DNA from: Heliocidaris erythrogramma
Taxonomy: Eukaryota > Echinodermata > Echinoidea > Camarodonta > Echinometridae
DNA length: 64,000 bases
NCBI GenBank assembly: GCA_025617745.1
Contig: CM046855.1
Coordinates: 13,733,880 to 13,797,879, forward strand
Direction of reading: 5' to 3'
The notes beneath the pieces are model-generated. The model saw only the letters and a list, made by a program, of their open reading frames with translations. It searched no databases and was not told where the DNA came from. Of this stretch, positions 13,501 through 27,700 are shown one piece after another (within the stretch, counting starts at the first letter, position 1; every line of letters begins with the position of its first letter). Position numbers and translations under genes: made by a program.

Positions 13501-16500
13501 GATTAGCAAAAGCACATGTATGTACATGCAAGAAAAGTAACTGAGTTAACTTCCGTGCTGGACTTGATATGAAATTATTCCCCCATCCTCCACTCTCTTT
13601 AATACTTAACCATTCGAGTGCTTCTTGTTGTTTTTTTCGGGGTGATTTTATATATATATGTTATTAGTGGGGGAATAATTGGTCCCCTTTTAGAAATATA
13701 GAGAAGAAAGGATAACAAAGGCAATGAAGGACGAAAAGGGGACACAGTATTCTTCATAAGAGGAGAAATGTATCTGACTAGAGAAATGATAAAAGAGTAA
13801 TAGGTAATAGTGAAACGTGATGGCACGTAAAACCGCAGGAAAGACACAAATGACAAAATTATTTAAAATCATATCTTTATTCCATAGAGGCAGAACCAAA
13901 ATAATAGGATGTATAATTAGTATTTAACTCAAATACTTTTAGGCAAAATAATATGAAAACTTTTATTCAGATAAGTCTGATTGTAATTTTAGATGCAAAG
14001 ATAAAAATAGCAATCTTGCTATTTGCCGCATCTTTCTTGACATGCCATAACATTTTGCTAAGCTACCTAAAATAATTTTCAAAATGTAAAGCTGATTAAA
14101 CTTTGAGAACTCCATGTATTTATAGCCTATTTTTGCCTGGATGAGCTCAAAGAATGCTCAGTTAATTTCCTTTTTGTCTGAAACTGTGCTAAGCTGATTT
14201 ACATCAATATTTTGAAATGCAGTATGGGAAACAGAATTTGTGTTCCCAGAAAGAGTCTTAGGAGATGCCCTTCTCACATTTCTTTTCATCCCCCTGTTTT
14301 TTACTGATGAGATAGGTGGGTATGTATTTAGGCTAGAGTCTAGACATATTACTCATTCATAGCTACATGCAAGAAGAAAACAATAGTTGGAATTTCTCCA
14401 TATATTATATAATTTCACCCCTTTTCAGAATATATCTTTGTCACTCTTGAATTCTTTTGCTCCGTTTCCATAGATCTTAATCTTTCTCATATACATGTAC
14501 AATATGTTGACCGTTTTGCATCTAAAAATTTACTTTTTCTTTACTTAGAAGTCATAAAATAATGATAGAAAATAGCTTCCATTGCCAGCAGGAATACACA
14601 CTCACAGACGCACATGTGTAATTGGTTGTAGCATATGTAGTAAAACACCAACATTTTGAAAAGCCTCTCTTCCTAAGTGTGTGATTTCTCACATGGTCTG
14701 GAGGAAAATATTTTGAAATGACTCGGCGGGTGGGGGAGGGAAACAAATTAGTGGCCTAAATCTTGACCTAATTCTACAGCAATTTAGAGAGATGGCATTT
14801 ACAAAGTTCTAACGTTGGTGAATGAGCTGTAAGGTTAATTGGCCATCACCAGACGTCTGTGGCCTTCAATTGTGAATTGATATGACTGATGCTTGTTTAA
14901 GTTGTTGCCAATTGATGGCATACATGATAATATGTCAGACCTCTCTCTCATCTGGAAATGTCACCTAGGGGGCACACAAGCTCACATGGTATGAGATTGG
15001 AATGAGGGTTTGAAATTCTGAAATTCAGCAGTACATGAAATTGAGGTTATGCCATATTTGAACCTCGGCTGAATGATTCCTATGTGTACTGGTATGTGTA
15101 CATCTCACAAATACATTATCTCCTCACAAAGAAATACAATTTTTTATGATGTTAAAACAACCCAGCAAATCTATCAGTGTTACATGAGTATCTGCTATGT
15201 ATGTTCTACTCTGACTTGTACATGCACTGTATTAACTCAATTTGTGTTTCCATAACATTCTATTTCAGTTTATACTTCTGAGTGATATTTTTTAGTTTTC
15301 AAATTTTCCAATTGAAATATTATGATTTTTGAAAATTATTTTTTAGTGGAATATACACTTTAAAGTTACACTCGTAGAAGTTGTAAGGCCATTTTTGTGT
15401 ATGCATATGTATCTCTTCATCCAATATTACTGTGTACCATTAAAGGACCTCAGTTGGTGCGGTGTTTGTATTTCTTTGTCTTTAATACTATACTAAATTT
15501 GTAATCTTTCCTCTCCTCTTCAATACAGACATTAATGAATGTACAAGCAGGAATGTGAACCCATGTGGAGAGTATGTGTGTCAAAACACATTGGGAAGTT
15601 ATCACTGTTCAAGCACTGAATGCAGTGATGGTTACAGATATGAGTTGTCACACCAAAGATGTGTAGGTAAGTACATCAAACTCTCAAGTTTGGGTACCGG
15701 AACTTGATTGTGGTCAGGATAAATGTGGTTTTAGAAAGAGATCTGAGCAACATTATCAGCATTTTCATACTAGAGCATGTAATACTTGTATTAATTTACA
15801 AGAAAGGGCAGCAATTCTGATAAGACATTAGTTCAATATTTTTAAGGTGAATTCCTGATTTCTTAGCTTTCCAGCTTTTTTTATGCCTCCGCCCACCGTA
15901 GGTGGTGCCGGAGGCATTATGTTTTCGGGTCGTCCGTCCCCTTTTCGTTCTCGCGATAACTTCAAAACCGTTTGGCGGATCAGTTTGTAACTTGGCCCAT
16001 GTATGCATATGGGAGGGACGATGAACTGATTAGATTTTGGGGTCTCAAGGTCAAAGGTCAAAGGTCATAGAGGTCATTATATACATAAAAATGGTTCGTT
16101 CTCGCGATAACTTCAAAACCGTTGTCCTCCTGTGCTTTTGAAGTGAAAAGATTTGTAATTTTGATGGACCAATCCTTTTTAAAGTGTACATGTATGATAT
16201 ACATTGCCAATCTGATGATGGCGGAGGCATAAATTCCAACCGCGCGTGGTCGGAGATTCATCTAGTATATAAATGTTTTTGTGTAGATGTCCATAATATT
16301 TTCCCTTGCAATTTTTGGTAAAAGAGTAATTAGTAATTTAAGTCACACTTTTTTGTCAAATGAATTTAAACTAGAGCCTAAGATATCAATTCATAGTGAC
16401 CATTAAAAGAATACTTTACTTGGGACTGATAATAACAATAATTTTCTGTACTTGTATATAGTGCATATCAAATTATGATATATGTGAATTCAAGGAATAA

Positions 16501-19500
16501 ATCCTACCAGGTACCCACGTACTACACAGTGATTGAGTGTAACCAATGTACTCGTCTTGCCAAAGGATGTAAGTTCAGCAGCAGGGTTCACACACCGTAC
16601 GTTGTTTGTTTAGTGTAGTATTGCATTGTTAGATGGCAGACCGTTTCAAGAAACCATTTAAAGTGATTTGGTAACTTTGTAGAGGCTTTGACAAATTCTG
16701 AGCTGCCTGGTCTTACATGCTATCAGTGTATGTAATATGGTGTAAAAATGAAGCCCAGGGGGGAAAAAGCACTTCAAAATCATCATATCCTTCACAAAAG
16801 TAAACATATGCAAGTGACCGGAAATACCAGACTCATTTCCCCCTATAGACTGTGTAAGACTAAACCATATGGCCATACGCTTTCGTAAATGGGAGTATTC
16901 AGTCATAGATATCTTAATAATAGCATGATATATTTGAAAACCTTTCTATGCCTGGCTATTTATTTATCCTTCTGAACAACATTATACAAGACAGATATCA
17001 AAATTCAACAATTTATTAAATCAAGCCTCCACAAAGTCACTGATTCCCTTTAATAAGATATCCTCCACGTTTGTAATGACTTGTCTCTCTACCTGTTATT
17101 TCTCAGATGTCAATGAATGTTCAGATGAAAACGTATGTGAGCATGGCCGTTGCATCAACGTAGATGGCTCCTACCGCTGTATGTGTCCACAAGGATTTAC
17201 TGCAAACCCCACAGAAACAGACTGCATAGGTCAGTATGATTTTATATTTATACTTCTGTGTTCACACTCCTCTATCAGTGCTATTACATTCCTGGGGTGG
17301 TAGTCTACATATTATCTTATTTTTAATATAGTGAAAAGATACTGATTTTCATAAAAAATATGAATTGCGTCTTCTTATTGGTGTTAGTAGTGATTTCTTC
17401 TGATAATGTTCAGTCATTAACCAACGATGAGCCATACATTTAGATTTGTTATAGCAATAGATCTGTCCCTGGAATAAAAATAAAATCATTTTCAGAATAC
17501 TACCCCTTAACATCCACTGGAATGTTTCCACAGATTCCCTTACAAAGTACAATATAGAGAAAATCTTTAAATACATATTTAGACTGATTGACATATTTCA
17601 TAAAAACAACAACTTCTCTATTGTCTCATATCAAATATGGTAAGCATAGAATATATCTGTCTTTTCTTTTCTTCAGTATTTCCATGTTCAGTAAATGTAT
17701 GTACGCATTGCTCCAGTTTCCATGCCTAAGTGGTTTCATTTTGAGATGGAAGACATCAACCAAGTTTCACATGAGCTAGTGATTCAAAACCTCTTCATCT
17801 TGTTGCCCCTAGGGTCATAAAAAGTAGTTTACAGCATCACAATAATCTCTTCTAGCTTTCTTTCTGTTATCTCTGCTTCTGTTCCTTTCTTGCTGAGCCT
17901 GAACAGTATTTGGCCACCAGAGCTGCCCCCTCTCAAGACAGCTTGATGTCTTCATTATGGACACCAACATGCTCTAAGAACAAGTGCAGTTTTTCCTGCA
18001 GAGCTTTCACAGACACATGGATCATATTTTATTGCTAGAATAGTTGCACAGTATTCTATAGAAATCTGAACCATATTCATGAAGAATAAGTGAATATTTA
18101 GTATATTATTGTAAATCTTTGTATCGAAATAGCTAACATTAGGCAATGTCATGTATCTGGTGGTATCATCAGTGGTGAATCCTAAGGAGGGACAGGGGTA
18201 ATCACAAGTACACCTGTCCCCCTCCCCCCCATTCTATATATGTAAATGTTTTTATACCCCCGCCAAACGAAGTTTGAAGGGGGTATATAGGAATCAGTCA
18301 ACGGTTGGGCGGTCGGTCGGGCGGTCGGTCTGTTGCAAATCTTGCGGATCGAACCACTTTCTCTTTTTTCGACCAAAGCTCATGAAATTTGGTACACACA
18401 TTGGTCTTGGTGGGAAGATGTGCAAGACATATTTTTTGGATGTGTCGGAAGCTGCGTTGCCATGGATAGTGATATTTCTAGTTTGTTATGGATTTTGCAA
18501 TAATAAACTTTTCTGAATCTCATAGATTCTGTTCACTGGTCTATAATGTTGGAGAAGTCGATCTACAGAAACCTTTTGAATCTAAACCAGTCATAAGCTT
18601 TTTGAAATATTTTGGCATATGAAAGTGCATGGGTTTATAATTCTGTGCTATCAGCAATTTTCTTACAGTATATCCATTGTGTGAAGAGATTCTTATTCAT
18701 ACATATGCTTCCTCCATCATGTCTTAATATCTTGCAATACTATTGTGGTTGCACATTTCTCATTACAATCAATTCCCGGGACTTCCTCACCACTAGATAA
18801 AGGTTTTAGCAATCTTTGAAATTCACTTGTGCATTGTGGTTGACTCATTGGTAGTTTCATTTCATTTCCTCCAACCACAATACTGGTACTATAAAAGGTT
18901 GTCAACCTCACTGAGGGACTCATTGAATAGTACTGCACTCTGTTTCTATTCCCTTGCCGCATTTGCAATGTTTTGTCATCCATCATGTTTTATTGAAAAG
19001 GATACTTAAGGTATTTAAGTTCTACCAGCGACTTTGTAGAATATGATGTACATGGAAAAGTTAAAGTAGTATTTAACATAAAATTTAACACAGTTATAAG
19101 ATTATTTTAAAATTGCAGAAAGGTATGTGTAAGAATCAATGAAACTAAGAAAGAACAAACTTCCGGATACAGACAGGACAGTATTGTTCATACCAGTATG
19201 TCTTCAAGAGAATATAAGTCATTAGGTTTCTGTTTGTGGAATAAATCAATATTAATGTGTATTTATAAATCTAAAATCCTAGTTTATTTGCTGATAGGCT
19301 TCTGATGTAATGTAGAATATAAAATGTATGCCAAATAAACATAAATGGACATATATATCTTTTGATTGTTATAGATATTGACGAATGTGGACAGACCCGA
19401 GACACACCCCTCTGTGGTGGAGAGGCCATCTGTGTGAATGAGGTGGGGGATTACAGGTGTGTTTGCACTGGAGATGCTATCTATAACAGGGAGTCAAGGA

Positions 19501-22500
19501 CCTGTCAGATCCCAGTGGTACAGAGCAGTCCTGAAATCGGTAAGGTATTTTCAGTGACATACAAGTTTATCTTTTTTTATGATTCCATGGGCATCATACG
19601 TGATAAATTGATTTGATGTGACAGCATTCATTAGGATAAACCTTCCGGCCCAAATTCACAAAGGAGGTTTAAACCTAAACCATGGTTTAAACCTCCGTAA
19701 GCGTACTGAAATAGGCGTAAATAAGCGCACATTGCCCATGCGCGCGCTCAAAGAAAATATATGATTGGATCGGATTCCGTGCGCACGTATGCTTAAAAAC
19801 CCCAGGAGGGGGTTTAAACCAAACCTTCTTTGTGAATTCGGGCCTCAGAGATCATTTTGATATTCATAATGGCTACTGTAGCGCAGTATTAGAGCATTAT
19901 CAAATAATGTTTTTAATTGCATAAATGTTTCTTGAAAGACACATTAACCAGAAATACATCTAGGAAAATGATTATGTATTTTTGTTGATACATCACTCTG
20001 TCAACTATTCAACAATAAAGGAACAGAGATTAATGACATTGTGATACTGCTAACAGCAAAAACTACAGAGAGAAAGGAAAACATATATCATCAATTCATC
20101 TGAAATAATGTGTCTGAACGCACTGTGCTACTGGTTAGAGAACATGTATACACATATTGATAACTAGCTCTGCAATCTTAATGTTCAGTTTATTCAGAAA
20201 AATTTGAAGCATCTTCATCTTTTCCTCCCTCCCTATGCAGTTGAGGTGGAGAGAAAGGACTGCTATGGCAGCATCAGTGATCTGAACTTCTGTTCCAATC
20301 TGCTTGGTTCTAACATCACTAAACAGCAGTGTTGCTGTAGCGTTGGGGCTGGGTGGGGTGATGATTGTGACCTCATGGTATGCCCCTCACAAGGCACACG
20401 TAAGTACAAGGATGGAGCAGGTAACACCTCTATATTTGCGTGTTTTGAGATATGGTACCTATAACTCTAAACTATCTAGTTGATAGGTTCATGCATTCTA
20501 ATGCCCTCTGCAGTCAGGATTTGTATAATATTAATTACAAAATAAAAGAATATTAGAAATCTTTTAATGTATGGATTATTTCTCAGCATTTTTGTATCTC
20601 TGATATCTATCTTTTCAGCATTAAAATTTGTTCTTCCTTTTTTTTCCAATTAAATGTAGAACTGCTAAAACTCCTCAAAAACCTTTTTCATTAGGGAAAG
20701 TTGGTTTCATCATGTACATTTTATTAGACATTAGAGAGAGATTTTGATATTAAGAAAGCAATCATGGGGCGCAGTTTTCCATAAAACACAACCAACAATT
20801 TGTTTACCCCTTCAGTGGCCTAGTAAGTTAAACCACCGCATTTTTATGTTATTTGATATTTGTGCTTGGAGAAAGTGTTTTCTTTCTTGAAATTCAAAAT
20901 GGGTTAGAGAATTGTGAAGCTGCAGATGTCAAGGAATAATAATTGTATATCAAGGTGAGCAGTGAGACAAGCACTATGACTCCAAACCTGTCTCACACAA
21001 TTTTCTTTAATAGTGATAAATTCTTTTAAACTTGAGACACTGGAAGGGTTAATTGGACGTACATCGTCAACGTTTGGTCTTGTTTGTAATTTGATTATGT
21101 GATGTAATATATTTTCAGTTGCATACAATGAGACATGTCCTGGGGGCCAGGGTAATCATGTGATCACACAGAGAAAGCCAATAGAAACCCTCAACTTACC
21201 AACAACATACCCTGAAGCTGCAGCTCATCCATCGGCAGGTCAGGAAGCTAGTATCTCAGGTAAGCTTTTTTTTTTAAAGAAAATTTATATTCTTTTCTGA
21301 TAATTACATTGATATGTGAGAAAGGAAGCGAGGGTTGCCAGAAAGCGCATGCTTGTGTTGAATACGTTTGGTTGCTCTGTCGTTTTTCTTTCTTTCTTTC
21401 TGTTTTGCTAGCCTTGGTGTGTGGGATAATCGCACACTTTCCTCCATCCTTTATTCTTGATTGAAAGGAAATTGATTTAGGTTCGTGTGTTAAGGTATCA
21501 TTTCATTAATCTCAATATATATTTTTTGTATTGTTTCCAATATTCATTTGTGTCATGAGATAGTTGTGAAAACACTACAGAAATCATATTAATATTGAAA
21601 GTAACTTACATGTGTAAAAGAGAGTTCATTTTGATATACTATCCATTCTGATGTAATTTGTATTCTTTAAAAACAGGTCCCAGAATGGATGAGGTTTAAT
21701 GTCATACTTTAATCATATCAATATTATTCGAAAATTACAGGACCTATGTTACTGAGTTCAGGCTTAAAAAACATTGAAGCTGTCGTCAGAAAAATGTGAC
21801 CTATGTTGATCTTTAATGGTATAGAATTAATCCGTTGGGTAACATGAAATAATGAAGTTAATTATTCAATTGTCTCCAACGGCCACCAATAATGAATAAT
21901 TAACTTCATTATTTATGTTGATCTTTGTTGCACGCACTTGCTATTCATTTACTTGTAAAAAAAATTGCTGCGATTTACCACGGCATATGTGAATGAGCCT
22001 TAGGTTTGATTTTTTTTTCATCACTTACATTTTTTTATTTTTTCTTTCTTTTGACAGGCATAAATGAATGTGATATCTTTCCAGAGATTTGTGGTACTGC
22101 AACTTGTGTTGACAGAGAATCAACTTTCGAATGCACCTGTGCTGAGGGATATAAATTTGATGATGAGAGGAAGACATGTATAGGTTTGTTCATTATTACC
22201 CTCTAATATTGGAAAGATGGTTGCTCTAGCATATCAGGCTGTGCCATGGAGCTTCAAACCAGACTAATGTAGTGAAAGCTTGGATTATTTTTATATCATT
22301 AACCCCTACTGGACCGTCCGCCCAAACATTTGAATGTTGAACAATTTGTTTAGGCTCAGAATGGCTTGAAAATTCCTCCTCATACAGAAACTTGTGCCTT
22401 CAGTATAATGTTTATTCCTATGCAATACATCTTTGCCCAGTTTGCTCAAGAAAAAAAGTTAATATTTAGCTCTTGAAAATCTATTTTCGACAATCTACAA

Positions 22501-24691
22501 GAGATCTACAAGAAACGTTTTGGAATGAATAAATACCAATAGTTAGTCTTTGCATGTCTGACTTGTTTCGTGTTCCATGTTTCAGCAAGCTTTCCTTTTA
22601 CCTTAGGCTCCTTAATATCCTCATTTCCAATTTTGTTAGTCATTATTTACAAGTAACGACAAGTAATCCAAAGTGATATAATATGTTTTTATGTACTTAG
22701 TTTTATTGAAAACACTCTGTATTATTCTTATCATTATTATTTCTTGAAAACAAAGCTGACAATATGTATTAAAATGAAATGTGAAATATGAATATGAAAT
22801 ACAAATAAACGTGAACCTGGACCTGATGTATGACACAAATTTCAATATGCTGGCTATACTTTAAATGCTGAAGTGAGAGGTTATCAATGGGTTCAATCAT
22901 AAGTATTTAATATATAGATCATCATCAGCAATGCTGTAAGAATTTGATTGTGGTATTAGAAAGTCAGGTTTCCTGTATACTTGAAATTCTGCTACATGAA
23001 GTAGCATGTTGTATTAAAGTACAGACTAAATGAGTTGAAACAAAAGAATGTATGTAGAAACATTATGGTATGTGTGTGAATTGATGGTTTTTCACTTCTT
23101 CTTTTTTTTTAGTGTATGACCACTGCTTTGTGAACCCTGGAGTGTGTGGAAATGGATCTTGTGAGAACACAGAAACCAGCTACAACTGCAAGTGTCCTGG
23201 GAATTATCAATTCGACTCCAGCCTAAGAAGATGCACATGTAAGAAAAGTATTCATCTCTTTTATACTCAGTATGTAGAGAAAATAAATTGAAATAATGGT
23301 CTAGACTAACAAATTTAGGAGAAACCTGTATTTCTATGAGACATTGCCTTTTACCTCACCTTGTGAATACTTGAGATGATGGCTTGCTCAGTGGCTATGT
23401 TTGGTAGCAAATCAAGGGTAGAGAGGAATGAACGTATGAAGAAGGTAGAAGTTGCAGAGATGAGATGCCTTTGAGCTGTGAGGAGTAACAAGATAGGATA
23501 AAGGGATGAATGATGAGGTGTGAAACAAAGTAGGGACAGAGATTGGATAGAAGATAAAAGAAAGTAGGTTTGGAAAATAGGTAATGATATTATGATAAAA
23601 GTGATCTTGTGTGCTATATCTAAACTGAGTTCCAGGATAGGTTGATCCCAGATAATAAGGATTTGGATGTTGTATTTCTGTTTGTATTGATAAGATACTA
23701 TAAGTGGTGTGGCTTTAACAAGATCTACGGCTATACAGATTGATCACTAAGACTTTTTTTTTCACCTTTATTAGAATGATTAATGTCCTATATGTAACAT
23801 TAATCTCCCCATTTGAAGGTAATCCTTACACCTCTTTGTTGCTCTGTCAGAGTATGGTAGTATCTCTCCCTGGAGTGTGCTGATAACAAAAATATAAGCT
23901 TGGTTCTTAAATAATAATAATAGTACATATGATTTATAATGCACCAAATCCATTCTGTAGAGTGCTCTAGGTGCAGTGTAAGATAAAGAAGTACCAGTAA
24001 AGGAATAAGACAGTAGAAATACAAAATAAGAATGTAATAAGGCTGAAGAATGTCAGTCTTAAAAGGATATTGAGATAATTTGAAGACGGTCTCCATGGGG
24101 AAAAGGAATACAGAGAGAGAGAGGGAGGGTATTAGGCGTGTCTAAATAAAATTTTATGAACCTGCTCTGTCTCATGCACACTTGTATTCTAGTATAAGTG
24201 CAGAGTACAAGATGCTCTGAATGTTCTGCATGGATCCAGCAGACCTATTTTGAAAAGAGGAAATGAAATGATTCAACTTGATTATTAAAAACTGGACATG
24301 ATGCAATCTAATTATGAATTTACTAATGGTGACTTCATGTTCATAGACACTAAGTTGGCAATAACATGCTTGAAGTGAAATGAAGCTTGTTTCTTTAGAT
24401 GAGTGATACCTCCATTTGGTAACAGCTACCTCTACCGGTATTTCTCTTTTTCATGATGTGCTCTAATTTCATTTTCTATTTCTGCTGAATCATCGCAAAC
24501 ATCTGCTTGCAAATAAGGTGGTCATATTTGATTGAATCAGACAATTATGATCTGTCCCATGGCGTTATGACTTCCTGTGACTAGTAGGTGTCCAATTGTG
24601 AATTGAATGAGGCTTGTTGACAGTAAGGTATTGCAATTTTGTTGAAGCCTTTGTGTCTTGTGAACTCTCATCCTGTTCCCCTGCACGCACG

Positions 24692-24725
<34 letters not shown>

Positions 24726-27700
24726 AGTTTTTCTAATATGTGCCCCTTTGTTTGCCTTCATGTGTTGTTTTACTTTTAAATAACTGCCTTAAGATTGAGG
24801 TTGAGGATATTTTATTACAGACTGACAGCTGTTACTTCATTCTTTATTACACAAAATCTTTGACTACCTTACCACCATAGATTGTGATGTGCACGTTTTG
24901 TTTCAAGCTCTATACAAGTTTGAAAGATTGTGATTATTCTTGTACTGTTGTAGAGATTTTTTGACATATTTTTATTTAATATTCCCAAATTACAAAAAGA
25001 ACCCAAATCAATGCAAGACAGATTTCAATAAAAATACCATTATATATGTTTGGTATGTTTTTGGAAGAATGACATGGAAAAACCATTTATGAAAAAGTGC
25101 TTCAGACTACTGTGCAATCGGTCTCTTTGGCTTAATTGATTATTTCAGATAGCTTTTTAGTATCAATAAAGATAATGATTTTAGTTAGATATTGTAAAAA
25201 ATGTTTAAAGTACAAGAAATCAGTGGATGGTAAATATTGCACTGATTCAAAAATTTACAGTCATGTCACACCTGATGCAGATATCTCATATTTACCACTC
25301 CACAAATCAAAATACTTCTCAACAAATTCAAACCTGCATTAAGCTGAATGTGTTTCTCCCATTTACCTTGTCTTCTTACTTTCTTTCAAATTACATAGTG
25401 ATGGATCATTGTGAATCACCTGGTGTATGTGGAAACGGTACATGTACCAGCACAGAGAGAGGCCCAGTGTGTAGCTGTCCAGAAGGTCATCAGTTCATTC
25501 CATCACTCAGGTTATGCGAAGGTAACCACTCAAGACATGTACTGGGTTCTTATAGAGTAGATTGGAAGATTAAATCACATCAGTTTTTAAAGAAAGTAAA
25601 GACCAAATGCATGTAGACCAATTCAGCGTCATGAGATCATTAATCCAGAGAAGGATGGTCTGATTGATTTTACAATTTCATCATAAAATACAATGATGAG
25701 TGTTGAAGATGTTGATGAAACTGCAAGAAAGCAGGGTCTTGGAGTATATTGAATCAGTGTTTTAGTATGTAACAGCATTAGAGACATGTATGTTGTTTGT
25801 GGAAACATGTCGTTGATTTCATAAATTGTGATGACATTTGTACTTTTGCTTATCCCAGTCCAGGATTATTGTATTGTATACAGTGGGGTCTGTGGGAATG
25901 GTACATGTGTGAACAGAACTGATGGCTATGACTGTCGTTGCCCTGAAGGACAGCGGTTTGATGAAAGGAGCAGTGCATGTGAAGGTACGTGTAAAGATCA
26001 CATAATCTATTGAATAACAAGCCTGAGATGTGACGAGAAATGGCTGAAATGTTTGGGCCGTACGTTCATGTCACTTTTTGTGCAGTCCCATATACCCATT
26101 TCTGTGTGCAGTACATGGGCCTTTCAGTGATATTGGGTCTATTTCTTTTGATGATTCCAAAACCTCACAGTATATAACAATTCCCGTATAGACATGATCG
26201 ACCTTTCCCAATTGAGACAGTTTCTTTCACAATGCAATTGCATGACCAGAACTCCATTTTATCTTTAAAGGGGACCAATAACCAAGAAATGTTTTGCCCC
26301 ATGTGGTTAGGGTTCCAAGCAGGTATTTGGAAAATCAGTATTCCTTCTTGAAAGACATATTGCAAGTTTACTGAGTTACCAAATTACTCTCTAAAGAAAG
26401 GTTAAAGTTACTTTCATTTTTCTTCCTCTTTCCAGTAACTAACTTCTGCGTAGTGCTAAGTGGTATCTGTGGTAATGGAACATGCATCCCAACTGAAAAC
26501 AGCTACACCTGTAGGTGTCCCAGTGGCTTCCAGTTTGATAGTGATACTGGCTTTTGTAAAGGTAAGATATAGCTCAACCAAATTAGGCACATCGAAGGTA
26601 TAATTAAGAGGGTGCAGTTATAAGCTCTAACATTATACTAACATAATTTAGATATCATATTGTATGACAGAGAAGAATAGAAATAACGCGAGAGTCCAAC
26701 TAAGGACAGGTCCACATGAATAGCATAATCCTTCCATAGACTGGCACTGAATGGACAGGAAGTTCTGTTTTGTATTCATGTGCTACCCTATAAACTGTTT
26801 ACTGTACTATACAAATATCACCTGTATTTGTATAAGATATCAGTATGAAATTTTTCTAGTCTTGAAAAGTAAGTGTATTAAATAAGTACATAAGTTTTCA
26901 TAGAGTTTGCTCCACATTTATTTTACATTTTTATGACAACATTTGATGTTATTGGAAGCCTGCTTTTATTCCACTAGTAAAAATAAATAACAGGTACACT
27001 TTTATTTTCATTGAAATTATGAGAAGGATAATGTGGTAAGGATGTTGCGCAAACAATATTTCTGCAGAGAGGAACATTTCTGTGCACGTTCTAGAGGGGA
27101 AATTCTTTGATCATGGTAGTAAATTTCAGATGCTGGTATCTTGTGCTGTTATTTATACTCTTTCCTTCCATGCTTGTATGTTTAATACAGACATTGATCT
27201 GTGTGTAGACTATTCTGATCTGTGTGGTAATGGTACCTGTGTGGATCAGGGACAGAATTTCATCTGTATCTGCCCTGAAGGATTTGATTTCTCCAATACC
27301 AAAGTCTGCATTGGTAAGTACAATTTTAGAAATCTGCTAAATATAAATATCTTACATATTAATTTCTGGTTATATAGATTTTATCATGGCATCATTATTG
27401 TGCTATATGTGTTTTTTTCCACTTTAGTTCTTTCCTGTGCATTTTATCTACCTGCTCAGATAAGAACCTTTAAATGTTTAGATATAATTAGTTCAGAATG
27501 AATCAATTGAATTCTATTTGTTTGTTTAATTTCATTCCAGACATCAATGAATGTTCTACATCCTCACATTCCTGTGGATTAGAAGCATCATGTATAAACA
27601 CACATGGCAGTCATCATTGTGCTTGTCCAGGTGGCTTTGAGTTCAATCCAGTAGCAAGAACGTGTGACGGTAAGGAAAATTTTAAGAGAGATTTAAAACC

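Larger units (their letters stand above)
10978..15528. other. 4.55 kb intron with inserted elements
   Basis: Contains a TA microsatellite (10997-11019), a G/C-run element (from about 11147), a 132-bp inverted-repeat element (11675-11806) and an 80-bp TTAACC element (12453-12531). No exon-like ORF is seen. Confidence 0.7.
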
